Assembly: GCA_000824805.1 (NCBI GenBank)
Contig: CCNA01000034.1
Location: 310,001-374,000 of the forward strand
DNA: 64,000 nt
DNA from: Mesorhizobium sp. SOD10
Lineage (GTDB): Bacteria; Pseudomonadota; Alphaproteobacteria; Rhizobiales; Rhizobiaceae
Direction: 5' to 3'
Translations under genes and position numbers: made by a program
Shown: piece by piece, positions 32,071-41,321 of the stretch
Layout of the letters: every line of letters begins with the position of its first letter
How positions within the stretch are numbered: position 1 is the stretch's first letter
Notes under the pieces: model-generated
Database searches by the model: none
What the model saw: the letters and a program-made list of their open reading frames with translations, nothing else
Told to the model about the DNA's origin: nothing

Positions 32071-32086
32071 TGGCACAGAAGTTGCT
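32071..32086 (+). promoter_or_regulatory. Sigma-54 (RpoN) -24/-12 promoter of the DUF1972-GH5 unit
   Basis: TGGCAC (32071-32076), AGAAG, TTGCT (32082-32086) matches the consensus TGGCAC-N5-TTGCW completely. The predicted start is near 32097, about 45 bases before the TTG start codon of the DUF1972 glycosyltransferase gene. Confidence 0.8.
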
Positions 32087-32141
32087 GGGCGTGTCATTGA
32101 CGTAACAACAACCATGACCGGACCTCGGGGAATCCTTTATT

Positions 32142-33329
32142 TTGAAACCGGAACGACCTTCCAACCTGATCGAACAGCCTTCGATCCTGATCCTGGGGAC
32201 GCGCGGCATTCCGGCTTCTCACGGCGGCTTCGAGACTTTCGCCGAGCGGCTGGCGCTTTTCCTGGCCGGACGCGGCTGGAAGGTCGGCGTCTACTGCCAA
32301 AAGGAGGTCGAGCGCGTCGGCCAAAGGGTGACGAGCGAGACCTGGCGCGGCATCGAGCTCATCACCATCGAGGTCGCCTCCAAGGGTCCGCGCGCAACGC
32401 TGGAATTCGATTGGCAATGCGTGCTCGACGCCGCCAGGCGGCGGGGCGTATGCCTTGTGCTGGGCTATAATGGCGCGGTGTTCCTGACCTGGCTCCGGCT
32501 CATGCGGCGCAGGATCATCACCAACATGGACGGGATCGAGTGGCGGCGGCCGAAATGGGGACCGGCGGCGCGCAGCTGGTTCTGGCTCAACGAATGGATC
32601 GGCGCCTGGCTTTCGCACCGGCTCGTGGCTGACCACCCGGCGATCGCCGATCACCTGGCGACCAGGCGGCCGCGCAGCGCCATCGCCACGATTGCTTACG
32701 GCGCGGACCCGGTGACCTCGGCGCCGGAGGAACCCATTCGCGCGCTCGGGCTCGAGCCCGGCAGATACCTGGTCTCGATCGCGCGGATCGAACCCGACAA
32801 CAACATCCTGCCGATCGTCGAAGCCTTCCGCCGCCGCGATCGCGGCGACATGAAGCTGGTGGTGCTCGGCACGCTCAACGACGAGATCCCCTATCATCGC
32901 GCGGTGCGCGAAGCGGCAGGTTCGGTGGTGATGCTGCCGGGCGCGATCTACGACCAGGCGGTGGTAAAGGCTCTGCGCTACCATGCGCGCGCCTATATGC
33001 ACGGCCACACGGTGGGCGGCACCAACCCCTCGCTGGTCGAGGCGCTGGCCGCAGGCAACATGGTGATCGCGCATGACAACCGCTACAACCGCTGGGTCGC
33101 CGGCGATGCGGCGATCTATTTCAGCGACACCGACAGCCTGAGCCAACGGATCGATGACGCACTGGCTGACAACGCATTGGTGGCGCGCTGCAGCCAGGCG
33201 GCGCGGGCACGCGCCCGCGAGGCTTTCCGCTGGGAAGACGTGCTTAGCGCCTATGAAAAGGAAGCGCAGCGGCAGCTCGGTGTTGCCACCGCCGCGCCTG
33301 CGCAAGCCGACCGCGCCAAGCACGCATGA
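32142..33329 (+). CDS. DUF1972/GT4 glycosyltransferase (rhamnosyltransferase-like)
   Basis: A 395-residue protein. No ATG fits, so the TTG at 32142 is taken as start; it is the first start codon of the open frame. Residues about 14-45 (ILILGTRGIPASHGGFETFAERLALFLAGRGW) are the DUF1972 N-terminal signature of rhamnosyltransferase-like enzymes. The GT-B C-domain has YLVSIARIEPDNNILPIVEAF and HTVGGTNPSLVEALAAGNMVIAHDN. It should add a (deoxy)hexose to the growing unit in the cytosol. A sigma-54 element lies about 60 bases upstream. The stop codon overlaps the GH5 start as ATGA. Confidence 0.88.
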   Translation: MKPERPSNLIEQPSILILGTRGIPASHGGFETFAERLALFLAGRGWKVGVYCQKEVERVGQRVTSETWRGIELITIEVASKGPRATLEFDWQCVLDAARRRGVCLVLGYNGAVFLTWLRLMRRRIITNMDGIEWRRPKWGPAARSWFWLNEWIGAWLSHRLVADHPAIADHLATRRPRSAIATIAYGADPVTSAPEEPIRALGLEPGRYLVSIARIEPDNNILPIVEAFRRRDRGDMKLVVLGTLNDEIPYHRAVREAAGSVVMLPGAIYDQAVVKALRYHARAYMHGHTVGGTNPSLVEALAAGNMVIAHDNRYNRWVAGDAAIYFSDTDSLSQRIDDALADNALVARCSQAARARAREAFRWEDVLSAYEKEAQRQLGVATAAPAQADRAKHA

Positions 33330-34612
33330 CCGGCCCACGCATGACCGGTTGGTCGCGCCGGCGGATCCTCGGCGCGGCGCTGGTCGCGGCAACAGCACCA
33401 CTGGCGACTACGGTTCCACCGCTCGTATCTCGAGCGCGAGCCGCCGGTGCATGGCCTTTCAGGCGCGGCGTCAACACCTGGCCATGGTTTGCCCTGACGC
33501 GCGAATTTCCCGCGCCCCGCACCGACTATGACTGGCCGCCCTTCCAATCGCAGCGGCCCGTGCCGACGCCGGCCGACCTTGTCCGACTGCGCGCCAGCGG
33601 GCTCGATTTCATTCGCCTGCCTGTCGATCCGGGGCCGTTCCTTGCCGCCGACGCGGGCCAGCGCGCCGAGCTGATGGACATGCTCGACGCAGCCGTCGAT
33701 GCGGCTCTCGCTGCCGATCTGGGCGTCATCGTCAACGTCCAGGCCAATGGCGCCACGCATTATTGGAATCCCGATCGCATGTATTCCAGCACCGCGGCGC
33801 CGGAATTCGAAACCTATCGGGCCCTGGTGAGTGAAATCGCCGGGAGGCTGCAGACAAAGACGTCCGGCATGGTGGCGCTGGAGCCTGTCAACGAGCCGCC
33901 GCAGGACTGTTCTTCCGAGGCATGGCGGGCCGTGCAGGCCTCGCTGCTGACGGCCGCCAGGGTTTTGGGGCCGAGCGTGCCGCTCGTCGTCACCGGTGGC
34001 TGCGGCTCCATGGTGCGCGGCTTGACGGCGCTCGATCCCGCGCCGTTGGCGGATTTCGAGCCGATCCTGTTCACCTTCCACTTCTACGAGCCCTATCTGT
34101 TCAGCCATCAGGGCGCCCCATGGATGCGAGAGCCGGTATACCGCGCGCTGAACAACGTGCCGTGGCCGGCCTCAGCCGGGACGCTGGAAAGAACACTGGC
34201 CTCGGTCAGGGCAAGGATGGCGCAGGATTCCGAGAGGTCCGACGAGGAGAAGAAAACCGCCTACGAAGAAACCGAAAAGGTGCTCAAAGTCTATTTCGAT
34301 GCGCAACCCGATCGCCGCTTCATCGATGGCTATCTCAAGCAGGTGAGTGACTGGGCGCAGACCCATGGCATCGCGCGCGAGCGCATCATCATGGGCGAGT
34401 TCGGCGCGTTGCGCACCGATGCTCGCTACACCGCAGCACCCAATCCCGACCGGGCCCGCTACATCGCCGAGGTCCGGCAAAGCGCCGAGGCCTTCGGCTT
34501 TCCCTGGGCGTTCTGGGACCTGTTCGACGGCATGGGCATGATGGACGACACCACGCGCGTGTTCGACCCGGCGATGGTCGAGGCGCTCGGGCTGAGGATG
34601 CCGCGCGCTTGA
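33326..34612 (+). CDS. Secreted glycoside hydrolase family 5 protein
   Basis: A 428-residue protein whose ATG overlaps the stop of the upstream glycosyltransferase gene. Residues 10-40 form a signal peptide with an SRRRILGAA motif that could be Tat- or Sec-type, ending RARAAG. The GH5 (beta/alpha)8 domain shows GVNTWPWFA, the acid/base Glu190 in LEPVNEPP, HFYEPYLFSHQG, and the nucleophile Glu358 in IIMGEFGAL. GH5 enzymes cut beta-1,4-glucans, mannans or related chains. Beside a Wzy-type locus it probably trims or releases the polysaccharide outside the cytosol. Confidence 0.88.
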   Translation: MTGPRMTGWSRRRILGAALVAATAPLATTVPPLVSRARAAGAWPFRRGVNTWPWFALTREFPAPRTDYDWPPFQSQRPVPTPADLVRLRASGLDFIRLPVDPGPFLAADAGQRAELMDMLDAAVDAALAADLGVIVNVQANGATHYWNPDRMYSSTAAPEFETYRALVSEIAGRLQTKTSGMVALEPVNEPPQDCSSEAWRAVQASLLTAARVLGPSVPLVVTGGCGSMVRGLTALDPAPLADFEPILFTFHFYEPYLFSHQGAPWMREPVYRALNNVPWPASAGTLERTLASVRARMAQDSERSDEEKKTAYEETEKVLKVYFDAQPDRRFIDGYLKQVSDWAQTHGIARERIIMGEFGALRTDARYTAAPNPDRARYIAEVRQSAEAFGFPWAFWDLFDGMGMMDDTTRVFDPAMVEALGLRMPRA

Positions 34613-34732
34613 TTCGTTGAATCACCAAGCCGCGCTAAGGGTTTGGTTTCCATCTGGCGGCGGCTGCTTAGCGGGACCGCTGCGATCCTTCGCGCCCCTT
34701 TTTCCTGCAGGACAGAGGGGCGCCGTAGAGCG

Positions 34733-36052
34733 CTACGCCCGTGTGCTTTGACGCACCATCGTCCTCACCGGCCGGTAAAGCGCCAGCGCGATCACCACGA
34801 ATTTGGTCATCAGCGTCGTCTTGGAGGCGATGCTCTCGGAGGTGTTGAGCAGGATGAGCCAGCCCAGCATCGGCAGCCAGATGCCCGGATGGCAGCGGCG
34901 CGCGACCTCGTGCATGAACAGCGCGAAGCCGAAGAAGATCAGGAGCGTGAAGAATGCGCCCTGGTAGAGCGTCAGGCGCAGGATCGGATTCTCGATGCCC
35001 TGCTCCAGGCCGCTGATGCGGCGCATGCTGTCGAGCAGGTCGACATCGGGCCCAACGATCAGGTCGCGCAGTTCCAGATGCTTGAAAAGATCGAACATCT
35101 CGACGCGGGCATTGGCGCTGCCGCTGTCGGAGACGAAACGTTCGAGCAGCGCGTCGAAGAAGCCGTAATAACCGGCAAGCGCGATCGCCAGCGGCAGCAG
35201 CGCGGCGAGCATGATCACCAAGGCCGCGCCCAGAAGGTTGACGCGCCCGGTCCTGAGCTGCGCCAGACCCTGGATGAGCAGATAGACGCCGCCGAGCAGA
35301 ACCGTCAGCACCATGCCAGAGCGGCCGCCGAAGGCGACCAGTGCGCAAAACTGCAGGCCGACGAGCGCCAGCCTGAGGAGCGTCGGCAAGGCGCGCGAGC
35401 CCGACAGCAGCGACAGCACATAGATCGAGGTGACCGTGGCGTTGGAGAGCGGGTGCCCCTGCAGCGCCGTCGAGCGCAGATCGTTGACGAACACCGCGCC
35501 GTCGAACCTGTAGGGGAACACCAGATGCTTGGTGCCGAACTCGAACAGCGCCAGCAGCGCATTCGCGGTCATGACGACATGGATGACGAGCTGCAGCCAG
35601 GCAAAGGTCTTCTCGTCGTCCTCGCTGAGCAGCAGCACGGCCAGCGCCGGGGCGACGAATGTGTCGATCATGCCGGCCATGCCGGGGCGCTGCCTGAGGA
35701 TGACGACGAAGAGAAGCACCGTCGAGATCACTGCCATCAGCATCGTCGCCGGCCGTTTGTTGGTGACATGGACGACATAGCCGACTGGATTGCCGAAGGT
35801 GCAGGAGCGCCAGACGAACACCAGAACGAAGAGATAGGTGGACGGGTGGATCTTGCTCAGCGGACTGCCCTGCAGGCCGTCGTAGTTGTAGCCGGCCAGC
35901 CAGAGCATGCCGCCGGAGACGGAAAACAGGAGCAGCACCGCCACGGTGACGCCGAGGCGGGTCAGCGTGTCTACCGGGACAATGCGCGGGCCCGCCATGC
36001 CATAGCCCGGAGCCGGGACAGGCCGGGCCAGGCCAGCCAGGATCGAGGCCAT
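34733..36052 (-). CDS. Wzy/ExoQ/O-antigen-ligase-like polymerase
   Basis: A 439-residue protein with about 11 to 12 hydrophobic helices. ATG 36052 is one base after the stop of the ExoP-like gene (TGACATG), so both genes are coupled; the longer frame upstream is an overlap. A large periplasmic loop near residues 280-335 (SDSGSANARVEMFDLFKHLELRDLIVGPDVDLL) is typical of O-antigen polymerases and ligases, which join lipid-linked units on the outer face of the inner membrane. Which of polymerase or ligase cannot be decided by eye; context with a chain-length protein favours polymerase. Confidence 0.82.
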   Translation of the reverse strand: MASILAGLARPVPAPGYGMAGPRIVPVDTLTRLGVTVAVLLLFSVSGGMLWLAGYNYDGLQGSPLSKIHPSTYLFVLVFVWRSCTFGNPVGYVVHVTNKRPATMLMAVISTVLLFVVILRQRPGMAGMIDTFVAPALAVLLLSEDDEKTFAWLQLVIHVVMTANALLALFEFGTKHLVFPYRFDGAVFVNDLRSTALQGHPLSNATVTSIYVLSLLSGSRALPTLLRLALVGLQFCALVAFGGRSGMVLTVLLGGVYLLIQGLAQLRTGRVNLLGAALVIMLAALLPLAIALAGYYGFFDALLERFVSDSGSANARVEMFDLFKHLELRDLIVGPDVDLLDSMRRISGLEQGIENPILRLTLYQGAFFTLLIFFGFALFMHEVARRCHPGIWLPMLGWLILLNTSESIASKTTLMTKFVVIALALYRPVRTMVRQSTRA

Positions 36053-36053
36053 G

Positions 36054-38192
36054 TCAGGCCGCCTCGTCGACCAGCATGGCGCCGGTCGGCAGCCGCCCCA
36101 TGACGGAGACCGCTTCGGAGGTCGAGGCGACGTCGCGCATCGGCGTCGCATTCAGCCTGGCGACGAGCAGTATCTCGTCGGCCATAGCGACCAGCGGCAG
36201 GACGTTGAGGTCGTCGGCCAGCGCGCCGCCGTCGACGACGACGAGCTCGAAATTGCGGTTGGCCTCGGCCAGCATGCGGTGGGCAAAGTAGAGCGCCTGG
36301 GCTTCCTGGAACACCGCCGTCGGCCGGCCCCGTCCGACAAGCGCCACGGGGCTGCCGGGCGCGTAGCGGCTGACCGCGTCGAGCGCATATTCGCCGCGCA
36401 GCACGTCGAGCACGCCGGGCTGCGGGTCCTTCTGGCCCTTGCCGGCATTGATGTCGATGAACAGCACGCGACGGCCCCTGGCCGCCGCCGCGTTGGCGAG
36501 TTGCCATGCAACCCTCGACCGCTGCGCCTTGTCCTCGGGCGGCGATGCCACCAGGATCGACGGCACCAGCGGCCAATCGGACGGGCGCCTGGTGGCGGCG
36601 GCGATGCGCTGCAGCGCAAGGCCCGCCACGGCGTCCGTCTTTTGCGCCGCGGCGCCAGAGCGGCCCCAGCGGCGGCGCGTCGCCCTGCCCGGCAGCACGC
36701 CCAGCACCGGCGCCTCGATGGCCGCCTGCATCTGGTTGGCGGACAGCACGGTCGGCGAGAGATATTCGGCGATCAGCGCCATGCCGACGCCCAGCGCCAG
36801 CCCGCCGAAGATGGCCCCGAAGACAAGCAGTCCCTTCGGCGGCCAGCTCTTCTTCAGCGCAGGCATGGCATACGAGATGATGCGGGCATTGGTGCTGTTG
36901 ACGTTGGTCTGCTCGCGCGTTTCCTGGGCGCGCTGCAGGTAGTTGGCATAGACGGTGCGTACGGCGTCGAGGTCGCGCTGCAGCTCGCGCAGCCTGACCG
37001 ATGCCTGGTCGGTGTCGAGCGACTTGCCCTTCAGCGACGCCACCTTGGCCTCCAGTTCCTTCTGGTTGGCCAAGGCGCGCTGGTAGTCCGTCTCCGCTGC
37101 GGTGACGAGGCGACCGAGTTCGCGCGAAATCAGCTTGCGCAGATCGCTCAGTTGCTGCTGCGCCGAGATCATCGAAGGGTGGCGCGGCCCGAGCGCGGTG
37201 CCGAACTGCGAGATCTGATCGACGAGCGTTGCCTCCTGCGCCCTGAGGCTGGCGATCACCGGCGAGCGCATCGCCTCCGACGTCGCATCCGGCGCGCTGC
37301 CCTGACGGCGCAGCTGGTCGACTTGCGCCTTGAGCTGCGCGGTGCGGGTCTGGGCGGCGGTCAATTGGGTGTTGAGGTCGGTTAATTCCTGGTCGCTGAC
37401 CAGGTTGCCGGCGGCCATCACCATGTTGTGCTCGGCCTTGTAGGCCTCGACGGCATTGGCGGCCTGCTCGACGCGCTTGCGCTGGTCCTCCAGCCGGGCG
37501 CTGATCGCGTCGGATGCGTCGGCGGCGGCCTTCGATCGCGCTTCCGCCTGATCGTCGAGATAGGCCTGCGCAATGGCGTTGGCGAGCTCAGCCGCCAGAT
37601 CGGCGCTCTTGGCGGTTATGATGATGTTGAGGACCAGCACCTTGTCGTCACGCTTCACCGCCAGGCGGCGGCGCAGCGAATCGAGCGTCTGCGCCGTCCT
37701 GTCGCCGTCGTCGGAGCCGAACAACAAGCCGAGCCAGCGGCCGAGCCCGCCCTGCCCGTTGAAGTCCGGGTTCTCCGTCAGGTTGGTGGCCTTGATGGCA
37801 CGCAGCAGGACGCCGTTCGACTGCGCCACACTCACCTGGCTTTCGACCTGGGTGATACCGCCATCGGGCGAAATGCGGCTTGGATTGACGTCGTTGTTGA
37901 TGACCTGGAGGTCCTGCGGATCGATGATGATCTGCGCCGTCGAGGAGTAGAGCGCCGGCGTCAGCATGGCATAGACAAGCGTCACGGCGGTGAGCAGCGC
38001 GGTGATGGCAAGGATCAGGTAGCGGCGCCGTAGCAGGATGCGGCCGAGATCGCCAAGCTCGACCGTGGCTTGCGCAGGCGCGTGCGCGTAATAGGCCGGC
38101 GCCGGCGCAATCGCCTCCGGAGCGTTCTGCTGAGGCACCATGAGCAGGGGTGGTTGCAAAGGTCGCTCCGACAACGCTCCATCGGCCGGCAA
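36054..38192 (-). CDS. ExoP/GumC-like chain-length protein with degenerate kinase domain
   Basis: A protein of 712 residues if the TTG at 38192 is used; an ATG at 38141 (MVPQQNAPEA) would shorten it by 17. There are transmembrane helices near residues 57-78 and 445-470, with a long Wzz-type periplasmic coiled-coil domain between (LEDQRKRVEQAANAVEAYKAEHN, LRELQRDLDAVRTVYANYLQRAQETREQTN). The cytosolic C-terminal part has the BY-kinase fold elements RRVLFIDIN (A') and ELVVVDGG (B), but the expected GxxxxGK[ST] loop is SPPEDKAQRS and there is no tyrosine cluster. So it should set chain length without normal autokinase activity. Confidence 0.87.
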   Translation of the reverse strand: MPADGALSERPLQPPLLMVPQQNAPEAIAPAPAYYAHAPAQATVELGDLGRILLRRRYLILAITALLTAVTLVYAMLTPALYSSTAQIIIDPQDLQVINNDVNPSRISPDGGITQVESQVSVAQSNGVLLRAIKATNLTENPDFNGQGGLGRWLGLLFGSDDGDRTAQTLDSLRRRLAVKRDDKVLVLNIIITAKSADLAAELANAIAQAYLDDQAEARSKAAADASDAISARLEDQRKRVEQAANAVEAYKAEHNMVMAAGNLVSDQELTDLNTQLTAAQTRTAQLKAQVDQLRRQGSAPDATSEAMRSPVIASLRAQEATLVDQISQFGTALGPRHPSMISAQQQLSDLRKLISRELGRLVTAAETDYQRALANQKELEAKVASLKGKSLDTDQASVRLRELQRDLDAVRTVYANYLQRAQETREQTNVNSTNARIISYAMPALKKSWPPKGLLVFGAIFGGLALGVGMALIAEYLSPTVLSANQMQAAIEAPVLGVLPGRATRRRWGRSGAAAQKTDAVAGLALQRIAAATRRPSDWPLVPSILVASPPEDKAQRSRVAWQLANAAAARGRRVLFIDINAGKGQKDPQPGVLDVLRGEYALDAVSRYAPGSPVALVGRGRPTAVFQEAQALYFAHRMLAEANRNFELVVVDGGALADDLNVLPLVAMADEILLVARLNATPMRDVASTSEAVSVMGRLPTGAMLVDEAA

Positions 38193-38273
38193 AGATGAGG
38201 ATGCGGCGTTGACCTAGCTATTCCCGGCAACGATTAAAACACTGTTAATTATGTTCATAAATTGATGCCGCGC

Positions 38274-38289
38274 TGGCACGAAGTTTGCA
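38274..38289 (+). promoter_or_regulatory. Sigma-54 (RpoN) -24/-12 promoter of the GINT1-FAD unit
   Basis: TGGCAC (38274-38279), GAAGT, TTGCA (38285-38289) is a full-consensus element, with the preferred G after TGGCAC. The predicted start is near 38300, about 105 bases before the start codon at 38406. The upstream side (38220-38265) is AT-rich, as for IHF or activator sites. Confidence 0.85.
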
Positions 38290-38405
38290 CCTACACAGTG
38301 GAATTTGAGTGCAGCCTAAATTGGAGACATCGCGCGCATGCGGCGGAAGCTTGACCTGGCCAGCCGGGCCGCCGACACCCGATATGAGTCGCCCGGGGAT
38401 CGGTC

Positions 38406-39938
38406 ATGCGCCTGACGCTGCGCCTCAACGGGGATTGCGTGCGCGCTTTCCATGTGGCGCTGGCCGAACGGCTGTCGCGGCTGCCCCGCGTGGAGCTTGC
38501 CGTGGACGCCAGTCCGGCGCCCGGCGGCGTGCCGCGCAGTGCCGAAGCGCTGTTCCAGCTTGAAACGCTCATCCATCGCCTGCCCGCCAATGGGACGGCA
38601 AAGCGTGTGCCAGTTTCGACACTGGCCAGCCATGCGAGACCATCCGCGACGGCCGATCTCACGATCGATCTCGTCGGCGATGTCGAGCTGCAGGGCCGGC
38701 GGGTCTGGCGCCTTGCCTATGACGGCGTCTGCGGCGAAGAGGCCCTGCTGGCGCTCATCCTTGCCGGCCGCACGCCGCTCGTCCGTCTGGAACAGCACGG
38801 CGCGACGGTCTCCGAAGGACGGCTCGGCACCGAATATCACGGTATCGCGCTGGCTTCCTTCCAGGACATGCTGGCGCGCACCGCCGGCCTAATCGTCGCG
38901 GCGGTCAACGGCGCCGCGCGCTCGTCGCTTCCGGTGCTGCCCGAACCGTCATCCGAGGCGCCGGCCCCGGCCATGCCGTCGGCCACGAAGCTCGGTGTGC
39001 GGGCGGCCAAGGCAACGGCGCGCCGCATCGTCCAGCAGATATACCATCTGTGCTACAACGCCCCGCATTGGCGGGTCGGCTGGCGCGAGACCAGAGGCAA
39101 GGACCTCTACGAGCTGCGCGCCCATCCGCAATCGGGCTGGCGCGACCTGCCCGACGACGGCAGCCGCTTCTACGCAGATCCGTTCCCGGTACTCTATCGC
39201 GGCCAGGTGACGCTGTTCGTCGAGGACTACATCCATCGCACCGGTAAGGCGATCCTGTCGGCGGTGGCCTTCGGGCCGGACGGACCGATCAGCCGGCCGA
39301 AGCCGGTGCTGGAGCTGCCCTATCACCTCTCCTATCCCTTCGTGTTCGAGCGCGGCGGCGAGATGTGGATGGTGCCGGAAAGCTCCGCCAACCGGACGGT
39401 CGACCTCTACCGCGCCACCGCGTTCCCGGGCGGCTGGGTCAAGGAAGCGACGCTCCTGGCGGATATCGTCGCTAGCGACGCCACGCTCGTGGAGCATGGC
39501 GGGCGCTGGTGGATGTTCGCCACCGTGCGCGATGGCGGCGGCGCCTTCTCGGATCAGCTGCATCTGTGGTGGGCGCCGGACTTCCGCGGGCCGTGGACGC
39601 CGCATCCGAAGAATCCGCTGCTGATCGACATCGCGTCGGCGCGGCCGGCGGGCCGCATGGTCAGCCGCGGCGGCCAGCTTTTGCGCCCGGTGCAGGACTG
39701 CCGCAGGAGCTACGGCGCCGCGCTTGGCATCGCGCGCGTTACACAGCTTGACGACAGCGGCTTCGAGCAGGTCGTCGAAACGATCCTCAACCCCGGCGCA
39801 GGCTGGGCCGGCCGCAAGCTGCACACGCTCAACGAGGCGGGCGGACTGGAATTCATAGATGGTTCGGCAATGGCGCCCCGCTGGAAGCAGACCCAGCGGC
39901 GTGACGCTATGCCCGCCGACCATGGAGACAAGACATGA
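38406..39938 (+). CDS. GINT1-like beta-propeller sugar transferase-family protein
   Basis: A 510-residue protein. The N-terminal 200 residues form an alpha/beta domain reminiscent of the N-terminal part of formyltransferases (LRLNGDCVRAFHVALAERLS). Residues about 245-480 match the five-bladed propeller found in glucosamine inositolphosphorylceramide transferase (GINT1) proteins and in related bacterial proteins of cell-surface loci: FYADPFPVLYRGQVTLFVEDY, YHLSYPFVFERGGEMWMVPESS, LVEHGGRWWMFATV, RGGQLLRPVQDCRRSYG. The bacterial role is unproven. It is the first gene behind a sigma-54 promoter, and its stop overlaps the next gene as ATGA. Confidence 0.75.
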   Translation: MRLTLRLNGDCVRAFHVALAERLSRLPRVELAVDASPAPGGVPRSAEALFQLETLIHRLPANGTAKRVPVSTLASHARPSATADLTIDLVGDVELQGRRVWRLAYDGVCGEEALLALILAGRTPLVRLEQHGATVSEGRLGTEYHGIALASFQDMLARTAGLIVAAVNGAARSSLPVLPEPSSEAPAPAMPSATKLGVRAAKATARRIVQQIYHLCYNAPHWRVGWRETRGKDLYELRAHPQSGWRDLPDDGSRFYADPFPVLYRGQVTLFVEDYIHRTGKAILSAVAFGPDGPISRPKPVLELPYHLSYPFVFERGGEMWMVPESSANRTVDLYRATAFPGGWVKEATLLADIVASDATLVEHGGRWWMFATVRDGGGAFSDQLHLWWAPDFRGPWTPHPKNPLLIDIASARPAGRMVSRGGQLLRPVQDCRRSYGAALGIARVTQLDDSGFEQVVETILNPGAGWAGRKLHTLNEAGGLEFIDGSAMAPRWKQTQRRDAMPADHGDKT

Positions 39939-41212
39939 GCATCGCAGAAGATCGCGAAACGCCTGCCGTGCCGGCCAGCCGCACCGAAGTCGAAGTGGCG
40001 ATCGTCGGTGCGGGCCTCGCCGGAACCGTTCTGGCGATAACGCTCGCCAATGCGGGCCGCAAAATAGCGCTGGTCGATCCGCATCGCATCCACCACAACG
40101 AATTCCGGGCCGAGAAAACCCGCGCGGAGCAGATGAGGCTGTTCGAGAAGCTCGGGCTCGGCCCGGTTTTCAGGTCGCTCGTCACGCCGATGACCGATCT
40201 CCATGTCTTCCGCTTCGGCCAGTTGTTCGAGCGCAAGCAGGCCTGGGAATACGCGTTTTCCTACACGCCGCTGGTTAACGGCCTGCGCGCGGCGCTGCCG
40301 CCGCAAGCGCCGCTGACGGTGGGCAAGGTCGCCGAAGTCTCGACCGGACCGGACCGGCAGCGCCTGGTGCTCACCGACGGCTCCGTCATCGAGGCCCGGC
40401 TCCTGGTGGTGGCCACCGGCTACAGCGAGGCTGTGCGGCGCGCCATCGGCGTCGAGCGCATCGAGGAATCGAAGGCGCATTCGCTGTCGATGGGATTCGA
40501 TTTCGCGATCTCGCCGCAGGAATTCGGCTTGCAGTCCCTCACCTTCTACGCAAGGAGGGTCGTCGATCGCATTGCCTTTCTTACCATCTTCCGGATCGGC
40601 GAGCGGATGCGGGCCAACATGTTCGTCTACCGGACCGTCGCCGATCCGTGGGTGCGGGCGTTCCGCGAAAACCCGCAAAAAATCCTGCTCGAGCTGATGC
40701 CGGAGATTGCCGCGCGATGCGGCAACTTCGCGATCGCCAGCGAGGTGGACGTGAGGCAGGTCAGCCTGACGACGACGCAGGGGCACCGCCGCGACGGCGT
40801 CGTCTTCATCGGCGATGCGTTCGCCACGACTTGCCCGGCGCAAGGCGACGGCATCCACCGGGTGCTTACCGATGTCGATCGCCTCAGCTCGACGCACATA
40901 CCCGCCTGGCTCGCAACGCCCGGCATGGCGGCCGACAAGATCTGCGCCTTCTACGACGATCCGATCAAGATCGCCGCCGACGAAAGAGCCATGCGCGCCA
41001 GCGTCTATGCCAGGCGGATTACCACCGAGACCGGGCTGGAGTGGCGCCTACGCCGCCTGCGCAACAACACCGCGCGTCATTTGATGATCTTTGCCCGCCG
41101 GTTCCGCGAGGCGGGAAAGCCGAGTGACGCCGGGGGCGCAACAGGAGTTGCTTTCGACCACACCGACAAGGCAGGTCAGGAATTGCCCGCCGGGCCGGGC
41201 CTGGGAACATAA
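39935..41212 (+). CDS. FAD-dependent oxidoreductase, first of a tandem pair
   Basis: A 425-residue protein. It has the Rossmann motif VAIVGAGLAGTVLAITLANAG (residues 21-41), the segment LLVVATGYSEAVRRAIG, and the second FAD-binding GD motif in GVVFIGDAFATTCPAQGDGIHRVLTDVDRL (residues about 288-317), the layout of class A flavin monooxygenases and geranylgeranyl-reductase-like proteins. No helix suggests membrane insertion. Its start overlaps the GINT1-like gene. Possible role is hydroxylation or reduction of a lipid or sugar intermediate. A close copy follows at 41481. The C-terminal 30 residues after FARRFREAGKPS look unlike the copy. Confidence 0.85.
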   Translation: MSIAEDRETPAVPASRTEVEVAIVGAGLAGTVLAITLANAGRKIALVDPHRIHHNEFRAEKTRAEQMRLFEKLGLGPVFRSLVTPMTDLHVFRFGQLFERKQAWEYAFSYTPLVNGLRAALPPQAPLTVGKVAEVSTGPDRQRLVLTDGSVIEARLLVVATGYSEAVRRAIGVERIEESKAHSLSMGFDFAISPQEFGLQSLTFYARRVVDRIAFLTIFRIGERMRANMFVYRTVADPWVRAFRENPQKILLELMPEIAARCGNFAIASEVDVRQVSLTTTQGHRRDGVVFIGDAFATTCPAQGDGIHRVLTDVDRLSSTHIPAWLATPGMAADKICAFYDDPIKIAADERAMRASVYARRITTETGLEWRLRRLRNNTARHLMIFARRFREAGKPSDAGGATGVAFDHTDKAGQELPAGPGLGT

Positions 41213-41321
41213 TCGTGAGTGAGCTTACGAATCCGTAAGTCGTGATTCCCGGAGAAGCCGGTTTAGATCGCCTTGAGCAGTGTCTCCTGCTCGGCGGGAC
41301 AGCACTCCCGTCGCATCAATG

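Larger units (their letters stand above)
31788..32141. other. Divergent regulatory region of the polysaccharide locus
   Basis: About 350 bases between two divergent glycosyltransferase genes with no supported gene. It holds a full-consensus sigma-54 element for the plus-strand unit (32071-32086) and a weaker one for the minus-strand unit (31905-31920). The rest is ordinary sequence where activator sites would be expected; I could not define one. Confidence 0.7.
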
